64,000 nucleotides of DNA, from contig NZ_RJTU01000034.1 of NCBI RefSeq assembly GCF_003730015.1, positions 62,001-126,000 on the forward strand, read 5' to 3'. The translations under genes were made by a program, and so were the position numbers. The stretch's first letter is position 1. Every line of letters begins with the position of its first letter. Below are positions 27,427 through 36,130 of this stretch, piece after piece. Source of the stretch: Epilithonimonas hominis. GTDB lineage: Bacteria > Bacteroidota > Bacteroidia > Flavobacteriales > Weeksellaceae. The notes under the pieces were generated by a model. The model did no database searches, was not told the origin of the DNA, and saw only the letters and a list, made by a program, of their open reading frames with translations.

Positions 27427-28074
27427 TTATTTCTTTCTAATCAAGTGTAATCCGTCTCGCAAAGGTAAGATTAGATTTTCGAAATCCGGATCTTCTGCAA
27501 TGATTTTGTTAACCAATTTGATTTGCTCGGTCTGTTTATCTTTTGGATTGTTTTCAAGTACTTTTCCGTACCAAAGAACGTTATCGATAAGAATGATGCT
27601 TCCTGAACGCAGATTGGGTTTAATGAGTCTCAAATATTCCAAATAGCTTTCCTTATCAGCATCAATGAAGATCAAATCCCAGACTTTATCCAGTTTTTTG
27701 ATTTCTTCTTTAGCATCTCCGATGATGAATTCGATTTGGTCTTTATAATCGCTTTCCGCAAAGTATTTTTGAGGAATGTATGCTAAATCTTCATTCTTAT
27801 CAATTGTATAGATTTTTCCATCTTTAGGTAATCCTTCCGCCATACTCAAAGTAGCATAACCAGTAAAAGTCCCAATTTCCAGGACATTTTTTGGTTGAAC
27901 GATATGCGATAGAATACTCAATAAACGACCTTGCAGATAACCAGAAATCATATGCGGCTGTGTGGTCTTTTGGTAAGTTTCTTTTCTTAATTTTTTTAGA
28001 ATGGCAGGTTCTTCGGAAGCTGTTTCTTCCAGATAGCGATCCATTTCTTTGTCCATTTCTTCGAAGTAACTCAT
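27427..28074 (-). CDS. O-methyltransferase, family 3
   Basis: The 215-residue protein is a CCoAOMT-like SAM-dependent O-methyltransferase. Motif I is LEIGTFTGYATLSMA, the acidic ribose-binding position is in YTIDKN, and the metal-binding motif is FIDADKESY, followed by GSIILIDNVLWYG. Substrates in this family are catechol-like or unknown. The gene is followed after 30 bases by the C40 peptidase gene on the same strand. A terminator separates it from the OmpA lipoprotein gene upstream. Confidence 0.88.
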   Translation of the reverse strand: MSYFEEMDKEMDRYLEETASEEPAILKKLRKETYQKTTQPHMISGYLQGRLLSILSHIVQPKNVLEIGTFTGYATLSMAEGLPKDGKIYTIDKNEDLAYIPQKYFAESDYKDQIEFIIGDAKEEIKKLDKVWDLIFIDADKESYLEYLRLIKPNLRSGSIILIDNVLWYGKVLENNPKDKQTEQIKLVNKIIAEDPDFENLILPLRDGLHLIRKK

Positions 28075-28108
28075 TGTTCAAAGGATTAAAGTTCAAATTT
28101 AATAAACA

Positions 28109-28140
28109 AAAAAACCTTGCCAAAATCTGACAAGGTTTTT
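28109..28140 (-). terminator. Rho-independent terminator
   Basis: AAACCTTG / CAAGGTTT stem with a loop of about 11 bases and T runs on either strand, downstream of the OmpA lipoprotein gene. Confidence 0.72.
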
Positions 28141-28158
28141 ATTTTTAGATTTAGTTTA

Positions 28159-28188
28159 CATCTGACTTCTGACATCAGACTTCTGACC
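28159..28188. repeat. Short tandem repeat of the TCTGACTTCTGA type
   Basis: CATCTGACTTCTGA is followed directly by CATCAGACTTCTGA. The reverse complement has the same AGAAGTC rhythm as the in-frame repeat inside tilS (30075-30099). Confidence 0.6.
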
Positions 28189-28191
28189 AAA

Positions 28192-29028
28192 TTATTTTTT
28201 CACCGGAGCGATGTCCATCAACTTCATAAACTCATCCAGTTTCGGCATAATGATGATTTCCGTTCTACGATTTTCGCTACGTCCAGAAACTGATGCGTTG
28301 GTTGTTTTAGGATTGTATTCTCCTCTACCACCTGCGGTAATTCTGTTAGGATTCACACCAAACTGATTTTGTAAAACTTTCGCCACTGCTGTTGCTCTAA
28401 GTGCGGAAAGATCCCAGTTGTCTCTCGGCGCATTGGCGCTGTTCAGAGGCGTGTTATCTGTATTACCTTCAATCAAAACGCTGTATGTGTCATAATCGTT
28501 GATTACTTTTGCAACCTTCGCTAAAACATCTGCTGCAGCTGGTTGGATGTCATATTTTCCAACTTGGTAAAGCATTTTATCAGATAATGAAATCAATACA
28601 ACACCTTTCAGAACTTTCACATCTACATCTTGGTCTGCAACGTTGTCAAGTGAACGTTTCAATTTGTTAGATAACGCGATATTCAAACTGTCATTTTTGC
28701 TTTTTCCGGAAATCAATTGCTTGATATAAGCATTAGAAGCGTTGATTTCTCCAACTAATTTATCAATGTTTGCAGAACCTTTTCCAGCGTTAGATAAACA
28801 AGCATCCAAACTAGATTTCAGCGCATTGTTTTGTCCAACTAGCAAGTCGTTCTGCCCTTTTAGAGAAGAATTTTCTCCTTTCAAATCTTGGATTTGGCGC
28901 ATTCTTTCGCCAGCATCTTCCACGCATTGTTTGTAGTTCAGATTAAGCGCGTCGAATTGTTTTTTGCTGACACACGATGCCAAGGAAAGTCCCACGGCAG
29001 TGATGGTCAAAATTTTAAATAATCTCAT
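28192..29028 (-). CDS. OmpA family lipoprotein
   Basis: The 278-residue protein has a lipoprotein signal with lipobox LASC (Cys19). A coiled-coil-like region (about 30-100), rich in Gln, Leu and Ser, includes the repeated phrase GENSSLKGQNDLLVGQN. The C-terminal OmpA/MotB domain (about 145-265) carries the peptidoglycan-binding signature NTDNTPLNS, WDLSALRATAV and GRSENRRTEI. It should tether the outer membrane to peptidoglycan from the periplasmic side. It is divergent from tilS. Confidence 0.9.
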   Translation of the reverse strand: MRLFKILTITAVGLSLASCVSKKQFDALNLNYKQCVEDAGERMRQIQDLKGENSSLKGQNDLLVGQNNALKSSLDACLSNAGKGSANIDKLVGEINASNAYIKQLISGKSKNDSLNIALSNKLKRSLDNVADQDVDVKVLKGVVLISLSDKMLYQVGKYDIQPAAADVLAKVAKVINDYDTYSVLIEGNTDNTPLNSANAPRDNWDLSALRATAVAKVLQNQFGVNPNRITAGGRGEYNPKTTNASVSGRSENRRTEIIIMPKLDEFMKLMDIAPVKK

Positions 29029-29108
29029 AGTAAATATTTATTTGTTTTATTGTTTTTATTGAGTGGTTATTGGTTTTAAAACGTTTCAAAGGTAAGAATT
29101 AATAACTG

Positions 29109-29116
29109 TATATTTG
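29109..29116 (+). promoter_or_regulatory. Likely -7 promoter box for tilS
   Basis: TATATTTG matches the TAnnTTTG consensus. It lies only 13 bases before the first ATG (29130), which would leave almost no leader; this favours a downstream start such as GTG at 29148 or suggests a leaderless message. Confidence 0.4.
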
Positions 29117-29129
29117 TGCTTATAACTTA

Positions 29130-30446
29130 ATGTTTCGTTATAAAATTGTGTTAAGTCTGTTAAAATTTCAAAACCTGTTTGAGCAAATGCTCCACCAACC
29201 ACAACAAAAAACATACCTTTTGGCTGTAAGTGGAGGAGTGGATTCTATGGTTTTAGCTGATTTATTTCAGGTTTCTGGATTTAGTTTTCATATTGCGCAC
29301 ATTAACTATCATCTTCGTAATGAGGATTCTAACTTAGACCAAAAGTTGGTTTTTGACTTTTGCGAAAAACATAAAATTCCTTTCCATTTATATGAAGTTT
29401 CGGAAAATGATAATCAACCAGAAAATTCTATTCAGAATTGGGCAAGAGAATTAAGATATCGGTATTTTAGAGAAATTAAGGAAAAAGAAAATCTTGATTA
29501 TATAGTTACAGCACATCATCTGAATGACCAATTGGAAACTTTTATCATTAATCTTTCCAAAGCTTCCGGAATCCGTGGTTTGAGCGGAATCCCGCAAAAT
29601 GAAAACGGAATTCTTCGTCCGCTTCTTGGTTTTTCCAAGGACGAAATTTATGATTTTGCCAAAGAGAATCAAATTGATTTTCGAGAAGATCAATCCAATC
29701 AAAAAACAGACTATCTAAGGAACAAAATTCGGCACAACATAGTTCCGGAATTGCAAAAAATCAATTCTGATTTTCTGACTAATTTTTCAAAGAGCATCCA
29801 TTATATCAATCAAGCCAAGGATTTTATCAATCAATCAGTTGACGATAAAATTAAAATTCTCAAGATAAATTCTGATAAAAATCAAATCATAATCGATAAA
29901 CAAAAATTCTCAAAGGAATCTGAATTGATTCGATATGAGATTTTGAAAAGATTTAGTTTTAATGATGAGAACGAAATGCAGAAAGTTCTGACAGCTCAAA
30001 CTGGAAGTTCTTTTTTTAATTCTGAATACCAGTTAATTATTAATCGAAATGAGTTGATTTTTAGCTGCAAGGCTGAAGTCGGAAATCAGAAGTCGGAAGA
30101 TTCATTAATTCTGGAAATTATTGATAACGAAATCATTATTCCTCAAAATTTAAAAAATGAAGTCCAGGAATTTGGAAATTGTTTTTGGAAAATTGATAAA
30201 CAAAAAGTTCAATTGCCTCTGAAATTGAGAAAGAAACAAGAAGGCGATTTGTATTTTCCTATTGGAATGATTGGTAAAAAGAAAATTTCGAAGTTTTTTA
30301 AGGATGAAAAATTGTCTATTTTAGCCAAGCAAAAAATCTGGCTTCTTTGTGATGCTGATGAACAAATCGTAGGTGTGCTGCCTTTTCGTCAAGACGGAAG
30401 ATTTTCATCAGATAATTCAGAAGCAGAATTAACTTTAAAAGTTTAA
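29130..30446 (+). CDS. tilS: tRNA(Ile)-lysidine synthase
   Basis: The 438-residue enzyme converts C34 of tRNA-Ile(CAU) to lysidine with ATP. The N-type ATPase PP-loop SGGVDSM lies near residue 35, with HINYHLR and TAHHLNDQLETF following. The C-terminal half contains the TilS substrate-binding region ending in the conserved LPFRQDGRFSSDNS-like tail. The start is uncertain: the ATG at 29130 lies close to a promoter box and GTG at 29148 is an alternative. Residues near 316-323 (EVGNQKSE) are encoded by a dispersed-type tandem repeat, an unusual insertion in a linker. Confidence 0.9.
   Translation: MFRYKIVLSLLKFQNLFEQMLHQPQQKTYLLAVSGGVDSMVLADLFQVSGFSFHIAHINYHLRNEDSNLDQKLVFDFCEKHKIPFHLYEVSENDNQPENSIQNWARELRYRYFREIKEKENLDYIVTAHHLNDQLETFIINLSKASGIRGLSGIPQNENGILRPLLGFSKDEIYDFAKENQIDFREDQSNQKTDYLRNKIRHNIVPELQKINSDFLTNFSKSIHYINQAKDFINQSVDDKIKILKINSDKNQIIIDKQKFSKESELIRYEILKRFSFNDENEMQKVLTAQTGSSFFNSEYQLIINRNELIFSCKAEVGNQKSEDSLILEIIDNEIIIPQNLKNEVQEFGNCFWKIDKQKVQLPLKLRKKQEGDLYFPIGMIGKKKISKFFKDEKLSILAKQKIWLLCDADEQIVGVLPFRQDGRFSSDNSEAELTLKV
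30075..30099 (+). repeat. In-frame GAAGTCGGAA-type repeat inside tilS
   Basis: GAAGTCGGAAATCAGAAGTC followed by GGAAG is a tandem of a 10-14 base unit, read in frame as EVGNQKSE. A related intergenic tandem lies at 28159-28188. Confidence 0.6.
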
Positions 30447-30493
30447 CCACATAGGCACATAGCTTAGTATTCTCCTATGTGCCTATGTGGTTA
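30442..30493. repeat. Palindromic element, copy 1 (upstream of the GxxExxY gene)
   Basis: TTAACCACATAGGCACATAG at 30442-30461 has its exact reverse complement at 30474-30493, with a 12-base loop. The left arm overlaps the tilS stop codon. Confidence 0.9.
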
Positions 30494-30512
30494 AAAAAAG
30501 ATTAAATAGTTT

Positions 30513-30917
30513 ATGACGCAAAAACAAATAACAGAATTAACCTATAAGATTTTAGGAGCTTGTATTGAAGTTCATAAAACTTTAGGTCCTGGTTTGTTAG
30601 AAATTGTTTATCACAAAGCGTTGAAGGAAGAATTTCGGATTCAAAATATTAATTTTAAATCTGAATTTGTTATTCCTGTAAAATATAAGGAGATTGATTT
30701 GAATTGTGGTTTCCAATGTGATTTTATCATTGAAGATTCAATTGTTATCGAAATTAAATCAGTTAAAGAATTTCACGATATTCATAAGGCTCAGGTTCTT
30801 AATTATATGAATCTTTTGAAAGTTCCAAAAGGAATTTTGATAAATTTCAATGTAACCAATATTTTTAAAGAAGGACAACAGACTTTTGTGAATAAATATT
30901 ACGAACAATTAAATTAA
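30513..30917 (+). CDS. GxxExxY protein (PD-(D/E)XK nuclease-like fold)
   Basis: The 134-residue protein carries the family signature in GPGLLEIVYHKAL (Gly-Leu-Leu-Glu-Ile-Val-Tyr). Downstream are CDFIIEDSIVIEIKSV, which matches a D-x(n)-E-x-K nuclease core, and AQVLNYMNLL. The family is widespread in Bacteroidota and cyanobacteria and its function is unknown; the core motif suggests a nuclease. The gene lies 20 bases after one palindromic element and is followed by two more of the same kind. That arrangement suggests a link between gene and repeat. Confidence 0.88.
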   Translation: MTQKQITELTYKILGACIEVHKTLGPGLLEIVYHKALKEEFRIQNINFKSEFVIPVKYKEIDLNCGFQCDFIIEDSIVIEIKSVKEFHDIHKAQVLNYMNLLKVPKGILINFNVTNIFKEGQQTFVNKYYEQLN

Positions 30918-30921
30918 ACTG

Positions 30922-31009
30922 AACCACATAGACACATAGTATTCCAAGGTATATATTTTACCTTTAATTATAATATTTTAAAAAGAAAATCTATTGTGCC
31001 TATGTGGTT
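30922..31009. repeat. Palindromic element, copy 2
   Basis: AACCACATAGACACATAG at 30922-30939 pairs imperfectly with CTATTGTGCCTATGTGGTT at 30991-31009 around an AT-rich centre of 51 bases. It starts 5 bases after the GxxExxY stop. Confidence 0.85.
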
Positions 31010-31042
31010 AAAACAAAATAAAACGATAAACTTAAATAAATC

Positions 31043-31123
31043 AACTACATAGAAACATAGGCGGAAAGCATCTGTTACTATTTTTTTAAAATTAAAACAT
31101 AAATCTATTGTGCCTATGTGGTT
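31043..31123. repeat. Palindromic element, copy 3
   Basis: AACTACATAGAAACATAG at 31043-31060 pairs with CTATTGTGCCTATGTGGTT at 31105-31123. The right arm is identical to that of copy 2 and ends 13 bases before the dsbD start. Confidence 0.85.
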
Positions 31124-31136
31124 AAAACTAAATAAA

Positions 31137-33200
31137 ATGAAAGATTTCAAAATAGTGTTTTCAACACTTTTTCTATTTATAATAACCATTTTCAATGCGC
31201 AGATAAAAAATCCGGTTAAGTTCAAATTCGATATTAATCCTGTTGGCAAAGACGAATATGAAGCAGTTTTAACTGGAACTATCGAAGATAAATGGCACAT
31301 TTATTCTCAGGATTTACCACCAGATTCAGGAATCCCAACTGAATTTAAAATCACTTCAAAACAAGGAATCCAGCTGATTGGAAAAGTTCAGGAAATAGGG
31401 AAAAAGCACGATGAGTTTTCGGAAGCTTTCGGCGCTCAGATTGTTTATTATTCTAACAAAGTCGTTTTTAAGCAAAAATTCAAACCAAAAGATGCTTCCA
31501 AACCTGCGACAATTACAGCTGAAATAATGTATCAGACTTGTAATGATCGAGTTTGTCTTGCTCCGAATACTTTGGAATTTGAAAAGGAATTGGCTGCAAC
31601 TGTGGTTTCTGAAACCAAAATAGAAGTTGAAACAGCTACGAAAAATGATTCCAATTCTGTTGCTGTTCCCGAAAACCGAACTGTAATCGCAGTTGTTTCT
31701 TCAGTTGGTAATCAAAAACAAGACGGTTTGAAAATCAATTCTCTGGACTTCAAAAATCCTTTGACGAATTGTGGAGCCGAGCAACAAAAGCCTCAAAACG
31801 ATAATTGGTTGGTTCTTGGATTAGGATTCTTAGGTGGATTAATCGCATTGCTCACACCGTGCGTTTTCCCAATGATTCCGTTGACAGTTTCATTCTTCAC
31901 AAAAGGCAATAAAGACAAAGCAAAAGGTAAAAGAGATGCGTTTATTTACGGATTTTTCATTCTCCTGATTTTTGTTTTATTGAGTATTCCGTTTCATATT
32001 ATTGATGGGATTTCGGGGAATATTTTCAATCAGATCTCAACCAATATTTGGCTGAATTTATTTTTCTTCGCTATATTTTTATTCTTTGCTCTAAGTTTTT
32101 TCGGGTATTACGAAATTACTTTGCCAAGCTGGATCGCCAACAAATCTTCCAAAGCTGAAGAAGCGGGCGGATTGATTGGGGTTTTCTTTATGGCCTTGAC
32201 TTTGGTCATTGTTTCGTTCTCGTGTACAGGTCCTATTTTGGGAAGTTTATTAGGTGGAGTTGTTGCAGGCGCGACTAATGTTCCAACATTGTTGACGTTT
32301 GCTTTAGCTGGTTTCGGATTGGCTTGGGCATTAGTTTTTGGATTGTTGGCGCTGTTTCCTCAAGCGCTTCAAAGTTTACCAAAATCAGGCGGTTGGATGA
32401 ACACCGTGAAAGTTGTTCTTGGATTTATCGAGTTGGCTTTAGCATTAAAATTCTTGTCAAAAGCAGATTTGGTTTCCAAAACTTTCTTACTGAAAAGAGA
32501 GCTTTTTATTGCACTTTGGATTGTTATCGCCATTGGATTAGTTGTTTATTTATTCGGGAAAATCAGATTTCCACACGATGATAAGAAACCGAAAATTTCA
32601 TTAGCGAGAAGAATTTTGGGTGTTTTCGGAATTGTGTTTATTGGATATTTAATTCAAGGATTGATTCCTTCAGAAAAACCGAAATTACAAATGTTAAGTG
32701 GGATTCTGCCTCCATTGAATGTTAATTACTTCCATAAAGAAGAAGATGGAATTCTAGGTTTGAAACCTTATCACAATTACTTTGAAGCGATAGAAGTGGC
32801 TAAGAAAGAAAACAAACCGGTTTTGATAGATTTCACGGGTTACGGTTGTGAAAATTGCCGAAAAATGGAAGAGTTTGTTTGGAGTCAGGATGATGTTTTA
32901 CCGATTCTTCAGAATGATTTAATCATTGCTTCGGTTTATGTGGATGATAAGGAAGAATTGCCAGAAAATGAACAGATCAAAATAGATATGGGAGAAGGTC
33001 AAATGAAGAAAGTGAAAACGATTGGTGATAAATGGAGTTTATTTCAACAAGTTAATTTCAATAATAATTCTCAGCCGCATTATGTTTTGGTAACGCCTGA
33101 CCAAAAAGTGATTAATTCACCAGTTTCAGGCTATATGCCGATAGAAGATTTCAAAAAATTCCTAAAATGTGGGATTGATTATTTTAAGAATAGCAATTGA
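31137..33200 (+). CDS. dsbD: DsbD family protein-disulfide reductase
   Basis: This 687-residue membrane protein moves electrons from cytoplasmic thioredoxin to periplasmic partners. Parts in order: signal peptide (to about 21), N-terminal DsbD alpha domain (about 25-140) with the Cys pair in TCNDRVC, transmembrane domain (about 230-520) with Cys in TPCVFPMIPLT and FSCTGPILG, and a C-terminal thioredoxin domain (about 560-680) with CENC. The ATG at 31137 (MKDFKIVF) is used because an upstream ATG at 31110 lies inside the palindromic repeat. A terminator hairpin follows. Confidence 0.9.
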   Translation: MKDFKIVFSTLFLFIITIFNAQIKNPVKFKFDINPVGKDEYEAVLTGTIEDKWHIYSQDLPPDSGIPTEFKITSKQGIQLIGKVQEIGKKHDEFSEAFGAQIVYYSNKVVFKQKFKPKDASKPATITAEIMYQTCNDRVCLAPNTLEFEKELAATVVSETKIEVETATKNDSNSVAVPENRTVIAVVSSVGNQKQDGLKINSLDFKNPLTNCGAEQQKPQNDNWLVLGLGFLGGLIALLTPCVFPMIPLTVSFFTKGNKDKAKGKRDAFIYGFFILLIFVLLSIPFHIIDGISGNIFNQISTNIWLNLFFFAIFLFFALSFFGYYEITLPSWIANKSSKAEEAGGLIGVFFMALTLVIVSFSCTGPILGSLLGGVVAGATNVPTLLTFALAGFGLAWALVFGLLALFPQALQSLPKSGGWMNTVKVVLGFIELALALKFLSKADLVSKTFLLKRELFIALWIVIAIGLVVYLFGKIRFPHDDKKPKISLARRILGVFGIVFIGYLIQGLIPSEKPKLQMLSGILPPLNVNYFHKEEDGILGLKPYHNYFEAIEVAKKENKPVLIDFTGYGCENCRKMEEFVWSQDDVLPILQNDLIIASVYVDDKEELPENEQIKIDMGEGQMKKVKTIGDKWSLFQQVNFNNNSQPHYVLVTPDQKVINSPVSGYMPIEDFKKFLKCGIDYFKNSN

Positions 33201-33256
33201 TTTTAAAACATATTTTGTCAAAGTTAAAATCTTTGATAAAGTTTTCAACTATTATA

Positions 33257-33289
33257 AGAGTTTCTTTCCAGAAGCTCTTTTTTTATTTA
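33257..33289 (+). terminator. Rho-independent terminator
   Basis: AGAGTTTCT / AGAAGCTCT stem, one G-T pair, followed by a run of T after dsbD. Confidence 0.75.
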
Positions 33290-33310
33290 TTTTAGAGGAA
33301 AATTAAACCA

Positions 33311-33808
33311 ATGAAAAATCTTTTGCCGATTGTTATTTTGCTTTCCGTCTTCTCCTGTAAAAAATCTGAAGAAACTAATTCTCCAAAAGTTGACAGCACA
33401 AAAATCATCGATTCAATCAATATTGCGAGAACTAAAATCAACGATAGTATTCTCAGTAGTCGAGCTTTCAAGGATTTTTCAGGAACACATACTTTGACGC
33501 ACGACCAAGTGAATGGTTCAGGGAAAATCACTTTTACGAAAATCGGACAAGACGAATACAAAATCTCCGGCGAAAATAAATCGGGAAATAATTTTGTGAA
33601 AATCGAAGGTAACGCAAGAATGACGTCACCGAAAAATCTTAAATTCGATGGAACCATTACCCAAAGTATTTCCGATTATGACAACGGGAAATTGGATGTG
33701 AGAAAAGGCAAAAGAAATTTCTCTACAAAAGATGGCGGGAAAACTTTCAAACTTTACGAATCCGTGAATAATGCCGGATTTGCCGACAAAATAATGATTA
33801 AATTGTAA
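33311..33808 (+). CDS. Hypothetical lipoprotein
   Basis: The 165-residue protein has a lipoprotein signal with lipobox VFSC (Cys16) followed by KKSEE. Residues 20-55 are Ser/Asp/Ile-rich and probably helical. Residues 60-165 form a beta-rich domain with GTHTLTHDQVNGSGKITF and LDVRKGKRNF. I do not recognise the family; it looks like a small lipocalin- or META-like fold. The alpha/beta hydrolase gene starts 3 bases after its stop, so the two are probably co-transcribed. Confidence 0.75.
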   Translation: MKNLLPIVILLSVFSCKKSEETNSPKVDSTKIIDSINIARTKINDSILSSRAFKDFSGTHTLTHDQVNGSGKITFTKIGQDEYKISGENKSGNNFVKIEGNARMTSPKNLKFDGTITQSISDYDNGKLDVRKGKRNFSTKDGGKTFKLYESVNNAGFADKIMIKL

Positions 33809-33811
33809 ACG

Positions 33812-34594
33812 ATGCTCAATTACGAAATAGAAGGAAAAGGAACCGAAAACTTAATTTTACTTCACGGATTTATGGAAAATCTCTCGATTTGGGATGATAT
33901 GATTCCGTTTCTGTCAGAGAAATTCCGATTGATAAAAATCGATTTGCCGGGCTTTGGAAAGTCAGAAGTTGTTGCAGAAATTCAAACTTCTGAGATAATG
34001 GCGGATGAAGTCAAAAAAGTAACGGATGAATTGGGATTAACTGAATTCCATTTGCTGGGACATTCGATGGGCGGTTATATTTCTTTGGCTTTTGCTGAAA
34101 AATATCCTGAGCTTTTGAAATCATTTACATTGTTTTTCTCCACCTATTTTGCTGATGACGAAGCAAAAAAAGAAACCCGAAGAAAAGGACTGAGAATCAT
34201 CAAAGAAAATCTCAGAGCATTTGTCAACGCAGGCGTTCCCAATCTTTTCAACCCAAACGAACACGATATTTTGGAATCCAAAATCAAACTTGCAAAAGAA
34301 ACCGCTTACACTTCTTCTGTTGAAGGTGTTTTGGCATCTCAAAAAGGGATGATAGAACGAGTTGATAGAAAATCGGTTTTAGAAAACTTTGAAGGTAAAA
34401 TTCTGGTTCTTTCGGGCAAACACGACTCCGCTGTCAATTCCGAAAAAACCATCAAAAATCTTCCTGACAGAACCAATATCAAATCTTATGTGCTGGATTG
34501 CGGACACAATGGACATTGGGAAAAACCCGAGATTTGCGCTTCGATTATCAATACAGAATTATTGCATCATTTACCAAAAAATCTTGTTTTTTAA
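33812..34594 (+). CDS. Alpha/beta hydrolase
   Basis: The 260-residue cytoplasmic enzyme has the oxyanion-hole motif LLHGF, the nucleophile elbow GHSMGG (Ser near residue 87), the acid in LVLSGKHDSAV, and the catalytic His in GHNGHW near the C terminus. It resembles esterase/MenH-like hydrolases; the substrate is unknown. It lies within a tight three-gene run: lipoprotein, hydrolase, DUF1304 protein, with gaps of 2-3 bases. Confidence 0.87.
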   Translation: MLNYEIEGKGTENLILLHGFMENLSIWDDMIPFLSEKFRLIKIDLPGFGKSEVVAEIQTSEIMADEVKKVTDELGLTEFHLLGHSMGGYISLAFAEKYPELLKSFTLFFSTYFADDEAKKETRRKGLRIIKENLRAFVNAGVPNLFNPNEHDILESKIKLAKETAYTSSVEGVLASQKGMIERVDRKSVLENFEGKILVLSGKHDSAVNSEKTIKNLPDRTNIKSYVLDCGHNGHWEKPEICASIINTELLHHLPKNLVF

Positions 34595-34596
34595 AA

Positions 34597-34959
34597 ATGG
34601 AAATCATATCAAAAATTCTCATCGCCATCGTCGCACTGGAGCATCTATACATTCTTTATATGGAGATGTTTGCTTGGGAAACATTGGGCAAAAAAACATT
34701 CAAAACTATTCCATCAGAGCTTTTTAAACCCACAAAAAGCTTGGCGGCTAATCAAGGACTTTATAACGGATTTTTATCAGCTGGACTCATTTGGAGTTTG
34801 TTTATTTGTGAGACAGTTTGGTCAAAAAATGTTGCGATTTTCTTTCTTGGATGCGTAATTGTTGCAGGGATTTACGGCGCACTTTCTGCTTCGAAGAGAA
34901 TATTTTTTGTTCAAGCTCTACCGGCAATTATTGCGCTGATTTTCTTTTTGTTAAGATAA
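34597..34959 (+). CDS. DUF1304 membrane protein
   Basis: The 120-residue protein has four hydrophobic segments (about 2-20, 48-68, 74-94, 100-119) and the family signature ALEHLYILYMEMFAW. DUF1304 proteins are small inner-membrane proteins of unknown function. The ATG at 34597 lies 2 bases after the hydrolase stop; longer upstream frames overlap the hydrolase gene and are rejected. Confidence 0.88.
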   Translation: MEIISKILIAIVALEHLYILYMEMFAWETLGKKTFKTIPSELFKPTKSLAANQGLYNGFLSAGLIWSLFICETVWSKNVAIFFLGCVIVAGIYGALSASKRIFFVQALPAIIALIFFLLR

Positions 34960-34966
34960 ATTTTTA

Positions 34967-35087
34967 GGAGCTAATCCCGCTATCCGCTATATCTTTTTTG
35001 TCATTGCGAACGAAGTGAAGCAATCTGTTGAACTTTTTAGCAATCGCAATAACAAAAAAGGATGCCGCTACTATCGGGGCTAGGGCT
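34967..35087. repeat. Intergenic repeat element with CTTTTTTG / CAAAAAAGG arms
   Basis: The gap between two convergent genes holds CTAATCCCGCTATCCGC, TCTTTTTTGT (34992-35001), TCATTGCGAACGAAGTGAAG (35001-35020), ACAAAAAAGGA (35052-35062), and CGGGGCTAGGGC. The outer T and A runs are inverted relative to each other. Related copies lie at 39256-39359 and, truncated, at 51514-51560. Confidence 0.7.
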
Positions 35088-35125
35088 TTTGTCAAGAAAA
35101 CAAATTTTGTCAATCATTTAGAAGA

Positions 35126-36130
35126 TTAAAAATCCTCCGCTTCAATTTTTTCTTTAAAATCCTCAATCGTATCTTCCATAGATTTGAAATATTTCCCACC
35201 GGAAGCATTGATGTGTCCGCCACCATTAAAGTGTTTTCTCGCAAACTGATTGGTGTCTACAGAATCTTTGGAACGGAAAGAAATCTTGATGAAATCCTCA
35301 TAAAGGTCTTCCATAAAGAAAACTGCCATTTTGGTTCCAAGAACGCTGAGTCCATAATTTACAAAACCTTCTGTGTCACCTTTTTCAAAGCCATATTCTT
35401 TCAGTTCAGAACGTTTTAGCCAAAGAATAGCTACTTTTCCTTCTTTAGTCAACTCAATTCTGCTAAGAACTAAAGAAAGAAGATGTAAACGTGAAATGGT
35501 GTTTGTGTCCCAAGTATTAGAAGTGATAACGGCTGGGTCAGCGCCTTTTTCAATCAAATCTGCCACAATTCTATGAGTTGTTGCACTCGTAGAACGGAAT
35601 CGGAAACCGCCCGTATCGGTCATTATTCCAGTATAAAGACATTGTGCAATATCAAGATTGACCAATTTTTCGTCGTTATTCGCTTGGATAAAATGATAAA
35701 CCATCTGGCAAGTCGCAGGAACTGTCGTGTCAGAATAGACATAATCGAATTGTTCCGGCATCTGGTGATGGTCAATCAAAACTTTTTTGGCTCTGGATTT
35801 CGTTACCCAATCGCCTAAAATCCCAATTCTTGAAGGTGAATTAAAGTCGAGGCAAAAAATAACATCAGCATTATAAATCGCTTCTCCAGCCATCTTTCTT
35901 TTGTAATCTGCAATCAGAATTTTCTTGGCTTCCGGCATCCATTTTAGGAATTTTGGAAAGTCGTTTGGCGTAATTACAATAGCGTCGATTCCTTTTGTTT
36001 TCAAATAATGTTTAAGACCAAGAGAAGAACCAATAGCGTCTCCGTCAGGATTGTGATGCGTTACGATAACGATGTTGTTTTCCGGAACGAGAAGATGATT
36101 GATTTCTGAAATTTCTTTGTCTGTGAACAT
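35126..36130 (-). CDS. nrnA: DHH family oligoribonuclease / PAP phosphatase (NrnA-like)
   Basis: The 334-residue protein has a DHH domain (about 1-190) with THHNPDGDAIGSS, the metal-binding CLDFNSP and DHHQMP, and TGIMTDTGGFRF. A DHHA1 domain (about 220-330) ends in GGGHINASGGKYF. NrnA-type enzymes degrade nano-RNA and dephosphorylate 3'-phosphoadenosine 5'-phosphate from sulfate assimilation. It lies divergent from era with about 180 bases between them. Confidence 0.88.
   Translation of the reverse strand: MFTDKEISEINHLLVPENNIVIVTHHNPDGDAIGSSLGLKHYLKTKGIDAIVITPNDFPKFLKWMPEAKKILIADYKRKMAGEAIYNADVIFCLDFNSPSRIGILGDWVTKSRAKKVLIDHHQMPEQFDYVYSDTTVPATCQMVYHFIQANNDEKLVNLDIAQCLYTGIMTDTGGFRFRSTSATTHRIVADLIEKGADPAVITSNTWDTNTISRLHLLSLVLSRIELTKEGKVAILWLKRSELKEYGFEKGDTEGFVNYGLSVLGTKMAVFFMEDLYEDFIKISFRSKDSVDTNQFARKHFNGGGHINASGGKYFKSMEDTIEDFKEKIEAEDF

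Noticed and set aside
31110-31136. Upstream ATG of dsbD giving MPMWLKLNK
   Set aside because: It lies inside the palindromic repeat; the signal peptide starts at the ATG at 31137.
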